Of a stretch of DNA of 64,000 bases, positions 52,161-61,497 are shown one piece after another (the stretch's first letter is position 1; every line of letters starts with the position of its first letter). This stretch comes from Eisenibacter elegans DSM 3317 (GTDB lineage: Bacteria > Bacteroidota > Bacteroidia > Cytophagales > Microscillaceae): the NCBI RefSeq assembly GCF_000430505.1, contig NZ_AUMD01000019.1, positions 124,001-188,000 of the forward strand. The letters are read 5' to 3'. Below the pieces are notes generated by a model. It saw only the letters and a program-made list of their open reading frames with translations, searched no databases and was not told where the DNA came from. The translations under genes and the position numbers were made by a program.

Positions 52161-53774
52161 TTAGTGTTTAAACGAGCGATTATTTGATTGTTTAAGATAA
52201 CGTACAAGGTCTGAAATGGTTGCAATATGATATGTTTTCGCGTCATTTTGCCGAATCATTAGGGCATAGGTATTCTCAAAGCCTAGGCTGCTGAGTGTCT
52301 TTATTTGGTGTTTTCTTGCCAATGTTTTACGTATATAGCTGGCCACACTGTCGGGTTGCTGTATGAAGGATTGATAGGTGGCTTCAGGGGTTTTTAAAAG
52401 TACCAACAGCGCCGTTCCGGTATATTCAGGATAAAGGTCAATCTGGTCGTTTTTCAAGGCCTCGAAGGCGATTTGAGTGCCGCCAAGTCCTGTTTTGAGT
52501 ACGGGTTGGTATGGGGTATGATGAGCCACTAGCTGCGCAATGATTTGGCCTAAGATATACTGTTCGGTAAATTTTTTGCCTCCGATACGCAGCTTATCTG
52601 CTTGCAGATTAGGCGGTATTGGCTGCCCTCTGAGCCAGCCCTTGGCTTCTAAAAAGGCTTTGGCGGCGGCCTGAGGCGATTGTTTTTGGCCATCTACAGC
52701 ATAATTAAGGCGGCGCATTTCTTCAACACTGATACGCAAGGTGTCAAGCAAGGCGACTATTTCGGGAAAACGCTGTGTAAAATCTGCCTGCAACAACGGC
52801 ACAGCCGCATAGGGCGGAAAATAGCGGAGGTCATCTTCTAGCACTTGTAGTTGATAGGCTTCTATGCGCCCATCAGTAGAATACCCCCCGATGACATCTA
52901 CTTCTCCTGTTTTGAGTGCTTGATACATCAACCCTGCATCCAGCTCTACAGTACGCAAGGCTTGGGGCATTTGATAGCGCATTTGCAGGCCCGGATATCC
53001 ATCGGCACGGGCTACAAACTCTGCATCGAATCCCATACGGAAACGCTGTCCGTTGTTGGAAGTTTGATTGCCAAGGGCGCTTATTGCCCAATAAATAAAG
53101 CACAGCCCCAACCCCAAGCAGGCTCCTATCCCCCACGCCCGCCACGGTAACGGGCGGCGTACGCGGCGCTCCGCCCAAGCCAAGAGTGTGTCTAGGCCAA
53201 TGGCCAAAAGCGCTGCCGGAATAGCGCCCGAAAGTACCATATAACTGTTGTTGAGGGCTACGCCTCTGAAAATAAATTCGCCCAAACCACCCGCAGCCAC
53301 CAAGGCACACAAAGTAGCTACTCCGACATTGATGACGGTAGCAGTGCGCAAGCCTGCAAAAATAGTGGGCAAGGCCAAGGGTAATGTTACTTTCCAAAGC
53401 AACTGCCGTTGGGTCATTCCTATGGCTAAGGCGGCCTCGCGTATGTGTGGATCCACTTCCCGAAGCCCGGTATATGCATTGCGCGCAATAGGCAACAGGC
53501 TATATAAGAACAGGGCTGTAATGGCCGGTATCGCCCCTATGCCCAATAATGGCAACATAAAGCCCAAGAGCGCCAAGCTGGGCACAGTCTGAATAACACC
53601 CAATACTCCCAAAACAAAGGCCGCAGCCTTAGGCCGACGGCTGAGCCAAATACCAATGATCAAACCTAGGGCGATGGCCAACACAAGCGATGCACCGGTA
53701 AGGTATAGATGTTGTAAGGTTTGGCGTAAAATTTCGTTGCGTTGAGTATAAAAAAAGAGCAAAAAATCTTGCAT
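52161..53774 (-). CDS. QAT-family ABC permease fused to a binding domain, circularly permuted
   Basis: A 537-residue protein from the ATG at 53774. Residues about 20-215 form an OpuBB-like permease with the EAA-type loop YTGLREVDPHIREAALAIGMTQRQLLWKVTLPLALPTIFAGLRTA. A last helix (about 230) leads into an OpuAC-type binding domain. Its halves are in reversed order: the segment usually second (FDAEFVARADGYPGL ... GYSTDGRIEAYQLQVLEDDLRYFPPY ... LNYAVDGQ) comes first and the segment usually first (RIGGKKFTEQYILGQII ... DLYPEYTGTA ... GFENTYAL ... ISDLV) comes last. Substrate likely a quaternary amine or betaine-like compound (EgtU-type ergothioneine uptake also has this fusion). Confidence 0.85.
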   Translation of the reverse strand: MQDFLLFFYTQRNEILRQTLQHLYLTGASLVLAIALGLIIGIWLSRRPKAAAFVLGVLGVIQTVPSLALLGFMLPLLGIGAIPAITALFLYSLLPIARNAYTGLREVDPHIREAALAIGMTQRQLLWKVTLPLALPTIFAGLRTATVINVGVATLCALVAAGGLGEFIFRGVALNNSYMVLSGAIPAALLAIGLDTLLAWAERRVRRPLPWRAWGIGACLGLGLCFIYWAISALGNQTSNNGQRFRMGFDAEFVARADGYPGLQMRYQMPQALRTVELDAGLMYQALKTGEVDVIGGYSTDGRIEAYQLQVLEDDLRYFPPYAAVPLLQADFTQRFPEIVALLDTLRISVEEMRRLNYAVDGQKQSPQAAAKAFLEAKGWLRGQPIPPNLQADKLRIGGKKFTEQYILGQIIAQLVAHHTPYQPVLKTGLGGTQIAFEALKNDQIDLYPEYTGTALLVLLKTPEATYQSFIQQPDSVASYIRKTLARKHQIKTLSSLGFENTYALMIRQNDAKTYHIATISDLVRYLKQSNNRSFKH

Positions 53775-53787
53775 AGCAGGTTTGGGT

Positions 53788-54753
53788 TTATGTAGTGGGC
53801 AGCCCCCCCAGCGCTTCGGCAAGCGCTCCTAGACGCGTATACGTAGGCGACTGTAGTGCAGGAGAGTACCAAGACAAGTGGGTGGCCTTGGCCAAAAGCG
53901 CCTCTTCGAGGATTTGGGCAAGGCTCTGTTGAGGGTTCTTAATCGGCAATGCCTTGTGTTGTTGGGGCATAAACGCATCCTCGGGCAGGACATCGGCTAT
54001 TTCCCCCCACTGCAATAGGTGTGTCAGCAATGTAAACCGCTGCTCGGCAAAAAACTGCCGGACAAAGTCGTTGGCAGGGCTTTGGAGTAGTGTTGCAGGG
54101 CTGCCCTGCTGCTGGATACGCCCTTCGTGCATCAGGCAAAGCCTGTCGGCCAAGAGCACGGCCTCGGTCATATCGTGGGTTACGAAGACGATGGTCTTGC
54201 CTTTGAGCGCGTCGAGCTGTGTAAATTGCCGGCGCAGCTCTAGGCGCGTGATGGGGTCAAGCGCGCCAAACGGCTCGTCCATCAGCAGCAAGTCTGGGTC
54301 AGCGGCTAAGGCGCGGACAATCCCCACACGTTGCTGTTGGCCACCACTAAGCTGGTGTGGGTAGCGTGTGAGCAAGTCAGCGTCCATCTGTACCATAGTC
54401 ATCAGCTCCTCCAAACGGTCTTTGATACGGCTTTCGGGCCAGCGCAACAAACGCGGCACTACGGCGATATTGTCAGCAATGGTATAGTGAGGGAACAAGC
54501 CGGTGTGTTGCATCACATAGCCAATCCGCCGGCGCAAGTCCGTAACTGGCCAAGTATCAGTAGGCTTGCCTTCGAGCCTGACTACCCCCGTGTCGGGGTT
54601 GATGAGGCGGTTAATCATCTTGAGTGTGGTAGTTTTGCCACTGCCACTAGTCCCCAAAAGCACCAAGGTCTGCCCTTGAGATACCGCTGTAGATACCTCT
54701 GCCACCACCGCCTTGCCCTCATAATATTTCCCTAAACCCTCTAATTGCAGCAT
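53788..54753 (-). CDS. QAT-family ABC transporter ATP-binding protein
   Basis: A 321-residue ATPase from the ATG at 54753. Walker A LGTSGSGKTTTLKMINRL, signature LSGGQQQRVGIVRALAADPDLLLMDEPFGALDP, H-loop VTHDMTEAVLLADR. The C-terminal extension after about 245 shows no paired CBS domains of the OpuAA/OpuCA kind. It ends 13 bases before the permease gene, and the two make a complete importer. Confidence 0.9.
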   Translation of the reverse strand: MLQLEGLGKYYEGKAVVAEVSTAVSQGQTLVLLGTSGSGKTTTLKMINRLINPDTGVVRLEGKPTDTWPVTDLRRRIGYVMQHTGLFPHYTIADNIAVVPRLLRWPESRIKDRLEELMTMVQMDADLLTRYPHQLSGGQQQRVGIVRALAADPDLLLMDEPFGALDPITRLELRRQFTQLDALKGKTIVFVTHDMTEAVLLADRLCLMHEGRIQQQGSPATLLQSPANDFVRQFFAEQRFTLLTHLLQWGEIADVLPEDAFMPQQHKALPIKNPQQSLAQILEEALLAKATHLSWYSPALQSPTYTRLGALAEALGGLPTT

Positions 54754-54970
54754 AAAATCATCTTTGGTAGGGTCAAAGATGGGAACTTGGTATTTTAATT
54801 GCAACTATCTGCTCAAAAAGCCGCCCCAACAAACCTAATAGGCACTCTAAGCACAACAAAAAGCCAAGCCAAGTGCTTGATACCTCTCATTGATGTAGGA
54901 ATCTTGAGGTAAATGTTTTTTTTTGTTCAATTTTCACTTAGATTTGACTACCCAAAAACACCATAACCTT

Positions 54971-57900
54971 ATGGCACAAAACAAACAAAAGCAACGAAGA
55001 GCCATCCGCGCTTGGATTAATTTGTTTTTTACAATCAATATTTTTCTGGTAGTCTTCAACTACGGTTGGACGCTTTTGTCCAATACAGCAGCAGAGCGCG
55101 ATGCAGTTTATGTGAATATTTCTAAGGCCAATGAGTATTTTCTTGATAAGCTAGGCCTGATTATCTCCTCCATTGCCGCCGGTGATGATGAGCTGCGCGA
55201 AGTACTCAAAAAAAATGTGCGTGTATACGAAACGAATCTCAATGCGCTACTCAATGGTGGCCAGATAAGCCTAGAACAAGATGTGATTCAAATCAGTGCG
55301 TCGAGAGGCACTAGCGCCGAGAAACTACGCGAAATAGATCGCCAATGGCTGGCACTAAAGCCCCAACTATTGACGATTGTAGAAGAACCGGCTCAGGTCG
55401 ACAGTATAGTGGCTATTGCGGGTATGGAGCGCCCCATTGTGCAAGAAGTACAAGCCCCCGACAGCCTCAGCGCTGCCGACAGCCTAGGCCTCGGCGAAGT
55501 GGCCACAACGAGCGCAGTAGCCGCCAACAGCCGCACCATCAGAGTGCCCAACCCCCGTGCACAGCGGGCTTATGTATATGCTCAGGGAAACCTTGAAGAG
55601 CTTTTGACCAAAAGCCGCGAACTGACCAAAATATACGCCGGGCAACTTCGGGACAGCCAGAGCAATATCCAAGTAGTGCAGTTTATCGCCGTATTGCTCA
55701 ACCTTGGTTTGCTGGCCTTTGGCGCTTTCAATATCATTATCCGCTTTATCAATCCTTTGGGCAAACTTGCTCTCACTGCCCAAGATGTTGCCCAAGGAGA
55801 CGTAAATGCCAAAGTAGACTACAACCGTAACAACGAAATCGGAACACTGGCAGACAGCTTGAACCTTGTGGTAGAGAGCTTTAAGAAGTATGCAGAATTT
55901 GCTAATAATATCGGTAAAGAAAAATTTGACACCGACTTCAAAGTCAATAGCGAAAAAGATACCCTAGGATATGCCCTACTCGGGATGCGTGATAGCTTGC
56001 GTACCGTAGCCGAAGAAGACTACAAACGCAACTGGGCCAACGAAGGGTTTACACTCTTTAGCAATATCTTGCGAAATACCAGCCTAGAGATGAAGGAGCT
56101 GAGCTACGAAATCATCTCTAACCTTGTGAAATACATCGATGCAAACCAAGGTGGCTTGTTTTTGTTGATTGATGACGAAGACAGCGGGCAATCTTTCTTG
56201 GAGCTTCAGGCAGCTTTTGCCTACAACAAGCGGAAGTATGAAGACCGTACTGTGCGGATGGGGCAGGGGCTGCTAGGGCAGGCTGTGTTGGAAAAGGAAA
56301 TTACCTATCTCGACAAAATCCCCCAAGATTATATCCGCATAGGCTCCGGCCTCGGCGAATCACGCCCCAGTGTGTTGTTGATAGCTCCGCTGATTTTTAA
56401 CGAAAAGGTGGTTGGCGCTATCGAAATCGCCTCTTTCCAAGCCTTCAAAGACTATGAGGTGAAGTTTATCACAGAGATTTGTGAGACTATCGCCTCCACT
56501 ATCTCGTCCGTAAAAATCAACGAAAACACCAAACGCCTCCTAGAGGAGTCGGAGTTGAACGCCGAGAAGATGAAGGAACAAGAAGAGGAAATGAAGCAAA
56601 ACCTCGAAATCTTGGCCGCCACACAAGACGAGATGCAGCGCAACCAAGAAACCCTCGAGCAATACAAACACAGCCTAGAAGCCGAAGTACAAAACCGCAC
56701 ACAAGAGCTGCAAGTAAAAGAAAAGGAACTATCCAATACCTTGGTTCAGTTGCGTGGGATTATGGAGAGTACGACGGCGGGCGTGGTCGCCCTCAACCCT
56801 GCCTACGAGGTCATCTCCTACAATACCCAAATGGCTGAGCTTGTAGAGAAATTCTACCAAAACACCATCCAAGAAGGCGCACTGTGGTCAGAGGTAATTC
56901 AGAACGACGGCGAAGACTTGCTCCAGACCCTGCCCCTCTGGAAAAGCGCCCTCCAAGGCGAATCAAGCATCATCGAAACCGCCATCAGAGACCCCAAAGA
57001 TACGCAAATCTACTGGTATGAGATTGTCATCAACCCTATCCAGACAGAGAGCGGGGAGCTGATTGGTGCCTCGATGTTTATCCGTGATATCAGCAACCGT
57101 AAACAAGCACAACGTGCTGTAGAGCGTACTGCCCGTATCTTGGACAACTCCACCAACGAAGTATACCTGTTCCGCGCTGACGACTACCGCTTCGTCAATG
57201 TCAACGAACGAGGCCGACGGGCTTTGGGCTATACCCTCGAAGAGCTACAAGAAATGCCTTTTTATGTGCTCGAACTATCGTTTGATAAAGAAGGCTTTGA
57301 GCAATTTGTACAACCGCTTCGTGAAGGCGATACGACCAACCTCCTTTTTGAAACCGTTTACCAACGCAAGGATGGCTCTACCTATGATGTAGAGGTGAAT
57401 ATGCAGCTCTTCGCAGATGAAAACCCACCTATTTTTGCGGCCATCGCACAGGATATTTCTGAACGTAAGCTCAAAGAACAAGACTTGGAAGAGGCCATCA
57501 CCCGCTTCAACCTCGTAACTGCCGCCGCTCGCGAAGGGCTTTGGGAGATTTATGTCGAAAACGCCGATGAGCCACTCAGCCAAGACAACCAGTTCTGGTG
57601 GTCGCGCCAATGCAAATCATTGCTGGGCTTTGAAGACCGTGAGCTGGGCAATACCATCGATAGCTGGAGTTCACTACTGCATCCCGAAGATAAAGAACGT
57701 ATCGTAACTCAGTTGGCAGCCCACATCAGCGACCGCAGCGGGCAGACTCCCTACGAGGTTGAGTATCGCATGCTGACCAAAAGCGGGGAATACCTCTGGT
57801 TCTCTTCTTCAGCGGCAACCCTACGTGATGCCGACGGTAAGGCGATGCGTATGGCCGGAGCCATCCGCGATATTAGCCGACGTAAGAAGGCCGAGCAAAA

Positions 57901-58627
57901 CCTGCTGGAGCAAATGGCGCAAAATGAGACCATACTCAATGCCGCCTTCGACTGTATTGTAGCCATCGACATGCGCGGGCGCATCTTCTCTATCAACAAA
58001 GCCCTAGAGGATGTGTTTGGGTATGAAGAAAGCGAGCTAATAGGCAAAAATGTGAAGATACTGATGCCCGATGAGCAAGCCGCAGGCCACGACCGCCATA
58101 TGAAAACCTATCACGAAACCGGTGTGAAGAAAATCATTGGCAAGGTGCGTCGTGAACACGCTCGCAAAAAGGATGGAACCATATTCCCCATCGAGATTTC
58201 TATCTCTGAAGGTAATGTAGGTAATCGCCGTTTCTATATCGGTATCTTGCGCGATATCAGCGACTTGGAGGCGCAAACCCGTGAACTCCTCTGGCAAGCA
58301 CAGCGGATGGAAGCCCTCTCAGAGGTAGCCCGCGAAGGATTTGTCTTCCATCAAGGTGGCAATGTGCGCGACATCAACCTGACATTCAGCGAGCTGAGTG
58401 GGTATGGCCGCGAAGAGTTATTGGATACGCCTTTGCTGTCTTTGTTTGAAGAAGCCGACCACCGTGCCATCCAGCAACTCTTGATAGAGGACACGGCCAC
58501 ACCAGTACGGTTGCCCATGATTTGCCAAGACAAAACCAAGAAAATGGTCGAACTCAGCAACCGTAGCGTGGTGTTTGAGGGGGCTGTCAAAGAATATATC
58601 CTGTCTGTATATTGGCGGCAAGGCTAG
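54971..58627 (+). CDS. Membrane sensor with HAMP, GAF and multiple PAS domains, no output domain
   Basis: A 1218-residue protein from the ATG at 54971. TM1 (about 15-35, AWINLFFTINIFLVVFNYGW), periplasmic part to about 225, TM2 (about 230-255), HAMP (about 256-310), GAF (about 370-510), coiled coil (about 515-590), then five PAS modules with PAC ends (IRDISNRKQAQ, AQDISERKLKEQ, IRDISRRKKAEQ, LRDISDLEAQ). The fourth PAS (GKNVKILMPDEQAAGHDRHM ... KKDGTIFPIEISI) resembles FixL, but the FixL heme-ligand His position reads Lys (GVKKIIGK). It has no HisKA, HATPase, GGDEF or phosphatase domain, so it must signal through a partner. Confidence 0.85.
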   Translation: MAQNKQKQRRAIRAWINLFFTINIFLVVFNYGWTLLSNTAAERDAVYVNISKANEYFLDKLGLIISSIAAGDDELREVLKKNVRVYETNLNALLNGGQISLEQDVIQISASRGTSAEKLREIDRQWLALKPQLLTIVEEPAQVDSIVAIAGMERPIVQEVQAPDSLSAADSLGLGEVATTSAVAANSRTIRVPNPRAQRAYVYAQGNLEELLTKSRELTKIYAGQLRDSQSNIQVVQFIAVLLNLGLLAFGAFNIIIRFINPLGKLALTAQDVAQGDVNAKVDYNRNNEIGTLADSLNLVVESFKKYAEFANNIGKEKFDTDFKVNSEKDTLGYALLGMRDSLRTVAEEDYKRNWANEGFTLFSNILRNTSLEMKELSYEIISNLVKYIDANQGGLFLLIDDEDSGQSFLELQAAFAYNKRKYEDRTVRMGQGLLGQAVLEKEITYLDKIPQDYIRIGSGLGESRPSVLLIAPLIFNEKVVGAIEIASFQAFKDYEVKFITEICETIASTISSVKINENTKRLLEESELNAEKMKEQEEEMKQNLEILAATQDEMQRNQETLEQYKHSLEAEVQNRTQELQVKEKELSNTLVQLRGIMESTTAGVVALNPAYEVISYNTQMAELVEKFYQNTIQEGALWSEVIQNDGEDLLQTLPLWKSALQGESSIIETAIRDPKDTQIYWYEIVINPIQTESGELIGASMFIRDISNRKQAQRAVERTARILDNSTNEVYLFRADDYRFVNVNERGRRALGYTLEELQEMPFYVLELSFDKEGFEQFVQPLREGDTTNLLFETVYQRKDGSTYDVEVNMQLFADENPPIFAAIAQDISERKLKEQDLEEAITRFNLVTAAAREGLWEIYVENADEPLSQDNQFWWSRQCKSLLGFEDRELGNTIDSWSSLLHPEDKERIVTQLAAHISDRSGQTPYEVEYRMLTKSGEYLWFSSSAATLRDADGKAMRMAGAIRDISRRKKAEQNLLEQMAQNETILNAAFDCIVAIDMRGRIFSINKALEDVFGYEESELIGKNVKILMPDEQAAGHDRHMKTYHETGVKKIIGKVRREHARKKDGTIFPIEISISEGNVGNRRFYIGILRDISDLEAQTRELLWQAQRMEALSEVAREGFVFHQGGNVRDINLTFSELSGYGREELLDTPLLSLFEEADHRAIQQLLIEDTATPVRLPMICQDKTKKMVELSNRSVVFEGAVKEYILSVYWRQG

Positions 58628-58735
58628 TCTATTGCCATAGTCGCTAGGACAAAAACAACACAGACCATCAAGGCGCTACGACCTTTTTCGGCTGTGTTGT
58701 TTTGTTTGAGTGAATATATCCACCAAGTAACAGAG

Positions 58736-59380
58736 ATGAGTATCATCCTAACCCCTCCCCTTCCACAGTCTTTTTATACCCGTACTGATGTGGTACAAAT
58801 TGCCCGTGAATTATTGGGTAAACAACTTTTTACGCACCAAGAAGGCGTATTGACCGGCGGTATCATTGTCGAAACAGAAGCCTACTGTGGCGCCAGCGAC
58901 AAGGCCTGCCACGCACATCTTAACCGGCGTACCAAACGTACGGCACCTATGTTTGAAGCTGGGGGTATCAGTTATGTTTATCTCTGTTATGGCATCCACG
59001 CCCTGCTCAACGTAGTTACTAATGTTGCCGGACAGGCCGATGCAGTCCTAATCCGTGCGATTGCCCCTACTGTAGGACTGGAGCAGATGCAAGCACGTAG
59101 AGGCTTGGCTAAAATAAGCCCCAAGTTGACTGCCGGCCCCGGCATACTCTCACAAGCATTGGGAATCCGGACAGCTCAAAACGCCCAAATAATGTATGCT
59201 CCTACCCCTGAAGCAGAAGTCCAACTATGGATTGCCGAAGGCGAACCTATCAGGCCTGAACAAATAGTGGCCGGCCCAAGAGTTGGAGTAGCTTATGCGC
59301 AAGAAGATGCATTATTGCCTTGGCGTTTCTGCCTCAAAGGTAGCCCTTGGGTTAGTCCTGCCGTGCCTAAATACAATTAG
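58736..59380 (+). CDS. DNA-3-methyladenine glycosylase, AAG/MPG family
   Basis: A 214-residue glycosylase of the AAG (human MPG-like) family that removes alkylated and deaminated purines. LARELLGKQL-type start, catalytic Glu46 in IIVETEAY, then YVYLCYGIHALLNVVT and AVLIRAIAP, ending in GPRVGVAYA. Start chosen at 58736. Directly followed by endonuclease V, another enzyme for deaminated bases. Confidence 0.92.
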   Translation: MSIILTPPLPQSFYTRTDVVQIARELLGKQLFTHQEGVLTGGIIVETEAYCGASDKACHAHLNRRTKRTAPMFEAGGISYVYLCYGIHALLNVVTNVAGQADAVLIRAIAPTVGLEQMQARRGLAKISPKLTAGPGILSQALGIRTAQNAQIMYAPTPEAEVQLWIAEGEPIRPEQIVAGPRVGVAYAQEDALLPWRFCLKGSPWVSPAVPKYN

Positions 59381-59409
59381 ACAGCTGATAATCAAAATTT
59401 TATACTGTT

Positions 59410-60105
59410 TTGGAACACGACCTACTCGCATTGGCTCAAGCCCAAGCCCAGCTACAAGCCCAAGTACATATCCCCCCTGCCGGGCAGGGTTTTGTACCAC
59501 AAATCGACAGCCTATTACTGACCTTGGATGTACAATACAAAGACGATGAGGCTTTTGTGGCAGGTGATTTTCAGTACTACGACGGCCAGTGGCTCTATAC
59601 CTTGGTAACACAGCTTACGGTAGGGTTTCCGTATGTTTCGGGCTATTTTTGCTTTCGAGAAGGGCCTGTACTCCAAGCTTTTTATGACCGTGTGTTGCAG
59701 GCCGGCTACCTCCGACCTGATATCCTGTTGGTAGATGGGCACGGCATCGCACACCCGCGTGGGCTGGGGGTGGCTTCGTGGTTGGGTATTCATACAGGGC
59801 AGCCCTGTGTGGGAGTAGCCAAGCGGGCACTATTACGTTATGAGGGGCAGCTAGCCGAAGATATGGGCAGCACCTTGCCGCTGCTCGACAGTGAAGACGG
59901 GACAACGGTAGGTTATGTAGTCCGTACTCAGGCTAGTGTCAAACCGCTGTTTGTCAGCCCTGGGCACTTGGTCAGTGTTGATCAAAGTTTGGATTTGCTC
60001 CAGCACCTACAAGGCAGCTACCGCCTGCCTGAGTGTATCCGTCGCGCCGACCAAGCCGCAAGGGCTTTTGCTGTTAGGCGTGAAGGCGATTATGACATCA
60101 TCTGA
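59410..60105 (+). CDS. nfi: Endonuclease V
   Basis: A 231-residue enzyme with a TTG start that cuts near deoxyinosine. The likely catalytic residues are Asp40 (TLDVQYKDDEAF), Glu84 (FCFREGPVLQAF) and Asp109 (ILLVDGHGIAHPRGLGVASWLG), placed like Asp35, Glu89 and Asp110 of E. coli EndoV. It lies 29 bases after the AAG gene, so the two are probably one operon for hypoxanthine and alkylation repair. Its end overlaps the convergent HsdR-N-like gene by 16 bases. Confidence 0.88.
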   Translation: MEHDLLALAQAQAQLQAQVHIPPAGQGFVPQIDSLLLTLDVQYKDDEAFVAGDFQYYDGQWLYTLVTQLTVGFPYVSGYFCFREGPVLQAFYDRVLQAGYLRPDILLVDGHGIAHPRGLGVASWLGIHTGQPCVGVAKRALLRYEGQLAEDMGSTLPLLDSEDGTTVGYVVRTQASVKPLFVSPGHLVSVDQSLDLLQHLQGSYRLPECIRRADQAARAFAVRREGDYDII

Positions 60106-60563
60106 GCATAAGGGGGCAACATCGCTTCTTCAAATACCCACTTGCCCGAGTCATTCTGGATGGCCGTTAACCAACGAAGCCCATTGGTCAAACAAATCAC
60201 TTGGGCTTGTAACTTGGCCTGATAGGTCAGTGCTTGGTGCAGGGTGCTTTCGGATAAAGGTATTTCGGGTGCTTTGCACTCTATCAGTACCCAAGGTTGG
60301 GTAGTTTGGGGATGATACAGCACCACATCCGTGCGCAATTGCTTGATGCCATAGCGCAAGCCGCGCTCTACTTGTACCCAACCTTGGGGGTAGCCCAAGC
60401 CCTGAATTAGGTATTGGAGCGTTTGCTGACGCACCCACTCTTCGGGCTGAAGAGAGACATATTGCTTGCGGATTATATCCCACACATATAGGCCTTGGGG
60501 GCGACGCTGAAGGCGCAAATCATATAAGGGAAATATCCAGGCTGGATCTTGATTGCTTGACAT
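60090..60563 (-). CDS. HsdR N-terminal-like nuclease-fold protein
   Basis: A 157-residue stand-alone protein like the N-terminal domain of type I restriction HsdR subunits (HSDR_N_2). WDIIRKQYVSLQPEEWVRQQTLQYLIQGLGYPQGWVQVERGLR and the nuclease core RTDVVLYHPQTTQPWVLIECKAPEIPLSE contain the D...ExK of PD-(D/E)xK folds. No helicase or methylase is nearby. It is widespread in Bacteroidota and has no assigned role. Confidence 0.8.
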   Translation of the reverse strand: MSSNQDPAWIFPLYDLRLQRRPQGLYVWDIIRKQYVSLQPEEWVRQQTLQYLIQGLGYPQGWVQVERGLRYGIKQLRTDVVLYHPQTTQPWVLIECKAPEIPLSESTLHQALTYQAKLQAQVICLTNGLRWLTAIQNDSGKWVFEEAMLPPYAQMMS

Positions 60564-60878
60564 AAAGAAAACAATTATGAAAAAGCAACTTAATCATTTG
60601 CACCCAAAACTGCAATCAATAGCTAAGGAAACAGTCACGCCACTGGACATTTTTCAAATCCCACCGCTGTACCCAATCACAATTGGTTTGGGAAATCTGC
60701 GCACTGAAAATCTTTGATAATCAAGGAAATCAAATCCTGTAAATCTCCAAATCTTGTGAATCTTGGTATAAAACTATAGGCTAAGTCTCATTTTAGTCCC
60801 AAAAGAGCACCCAGCTTGTTTCGGAGCTGGAGCTCCGAGCTACTTTTCCAAAAACACACCGTGGTTTGTAAAACAGTA
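60564..60878. other. Intergenic region with repeat R
   Basis: No gene seen. Most of it is repeat R copy 4. A short stretch (60715-60765) contains tandem-like AAATC/AATCTT words: GAAAATCTTTGATAATCAAGG, then AAATCTCCAAATCTTGTGAATC. Confidence 0.5.
60636..60865. repeat. Interspersed inverted-repeat element R, copy 4
   Basis: Left end CACGCCACTGGACATTTTTC; the right end, reverse complemented, is ACGGTGTGTTTTTGGAAAAG, following a CGGAGCTGGAGCTCCGAGC hairpin. It is the longest copy because of unrelated sequence between the ends. Confidence 0.6.
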
Positions 60879-61298
60879 TTATTCCTCTTTGTGCATCCAG
60901 TACATCAGTTCTACTTCTTCATCAAAATAGTGTACTTCGAGGTTTTCATTTCCCAAACCACTCATTGCCTTGGCCATAGAAGCCCGCGTGTTGAGGTCTG
61001 GGCTAACCAGAACTCCTACCTTGCGCTGCCCTTTTTCGACGGCGTAGCGGAGCACATTCTCAGCAGTCCATTGACGTAAGGCAGGGCTGATGACAAAGTT
61101 CTTGAGCTTGCGCGCATCTATGATTACATTCACTGGGCGGTATAAATCTATGGCTTTCAGATAGTTGATGGATACTTTTCTGAATTCTTCTTCGGTGATT
61201 TGTGTACTCTCAGCACGCCAGCGCATTTTGAAAAGCTTTTGATCAGCTAGATACACAAACTCATAATATCGAGATAGGTTATTTTGTTGAGTGCCCAT
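60879..61298 (-). CDS. SpoIIAA-like (STAS-type) domain protein A
   Basis: A 139-residue protein from the ATG at 61298, chosen by comparison with the paralogue at 61498. Core: YEFVYLADQKLFKMRWRAESTQITEEEFRKVSINYLKAIDLYRPVNVIIDARKLKNFVISPALRQWTAENVLRYAVEKGQRKVGVLVSPD. The alternating strands and helices and the IIDARKL position match the SpoIIAA-like/STAS fold. The phosphorylatable Ser of true anti-sigma antagonists is not evident. Role unknown. Confidence 0.65.
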   Translation of the reverse strand: MGTQQNNLSRYYEFVYLADQKLFKMRWRAESTQITEEEFRKVSINYLKAIDLYRPVNVIIDARKLKNFVISPALRQWTAENVLRYAVEKGQRKVGVLVSPDLNTRASMAKAMSGLGNENLEVHYFDEEVELMYWMHKEE

Positions 61299-61497
61299 AG
61301 TAGTTTGCAAGTTTGAGGTTGTTGAAAATACAGTAGTTTGTTTGTATTGCATATCATTCGCAATGATACTTGAGTAATATTACTCTGTGTTTCGCAGGAA
61401 TGTTGCTTCACTCCGGTATTTGTTCGATAAAACGGGCACTCGTTTCGGTCAATGTTGATTCAGAGGAGATAAGGGCGCGACAGGCTCTAAGAAGGTT

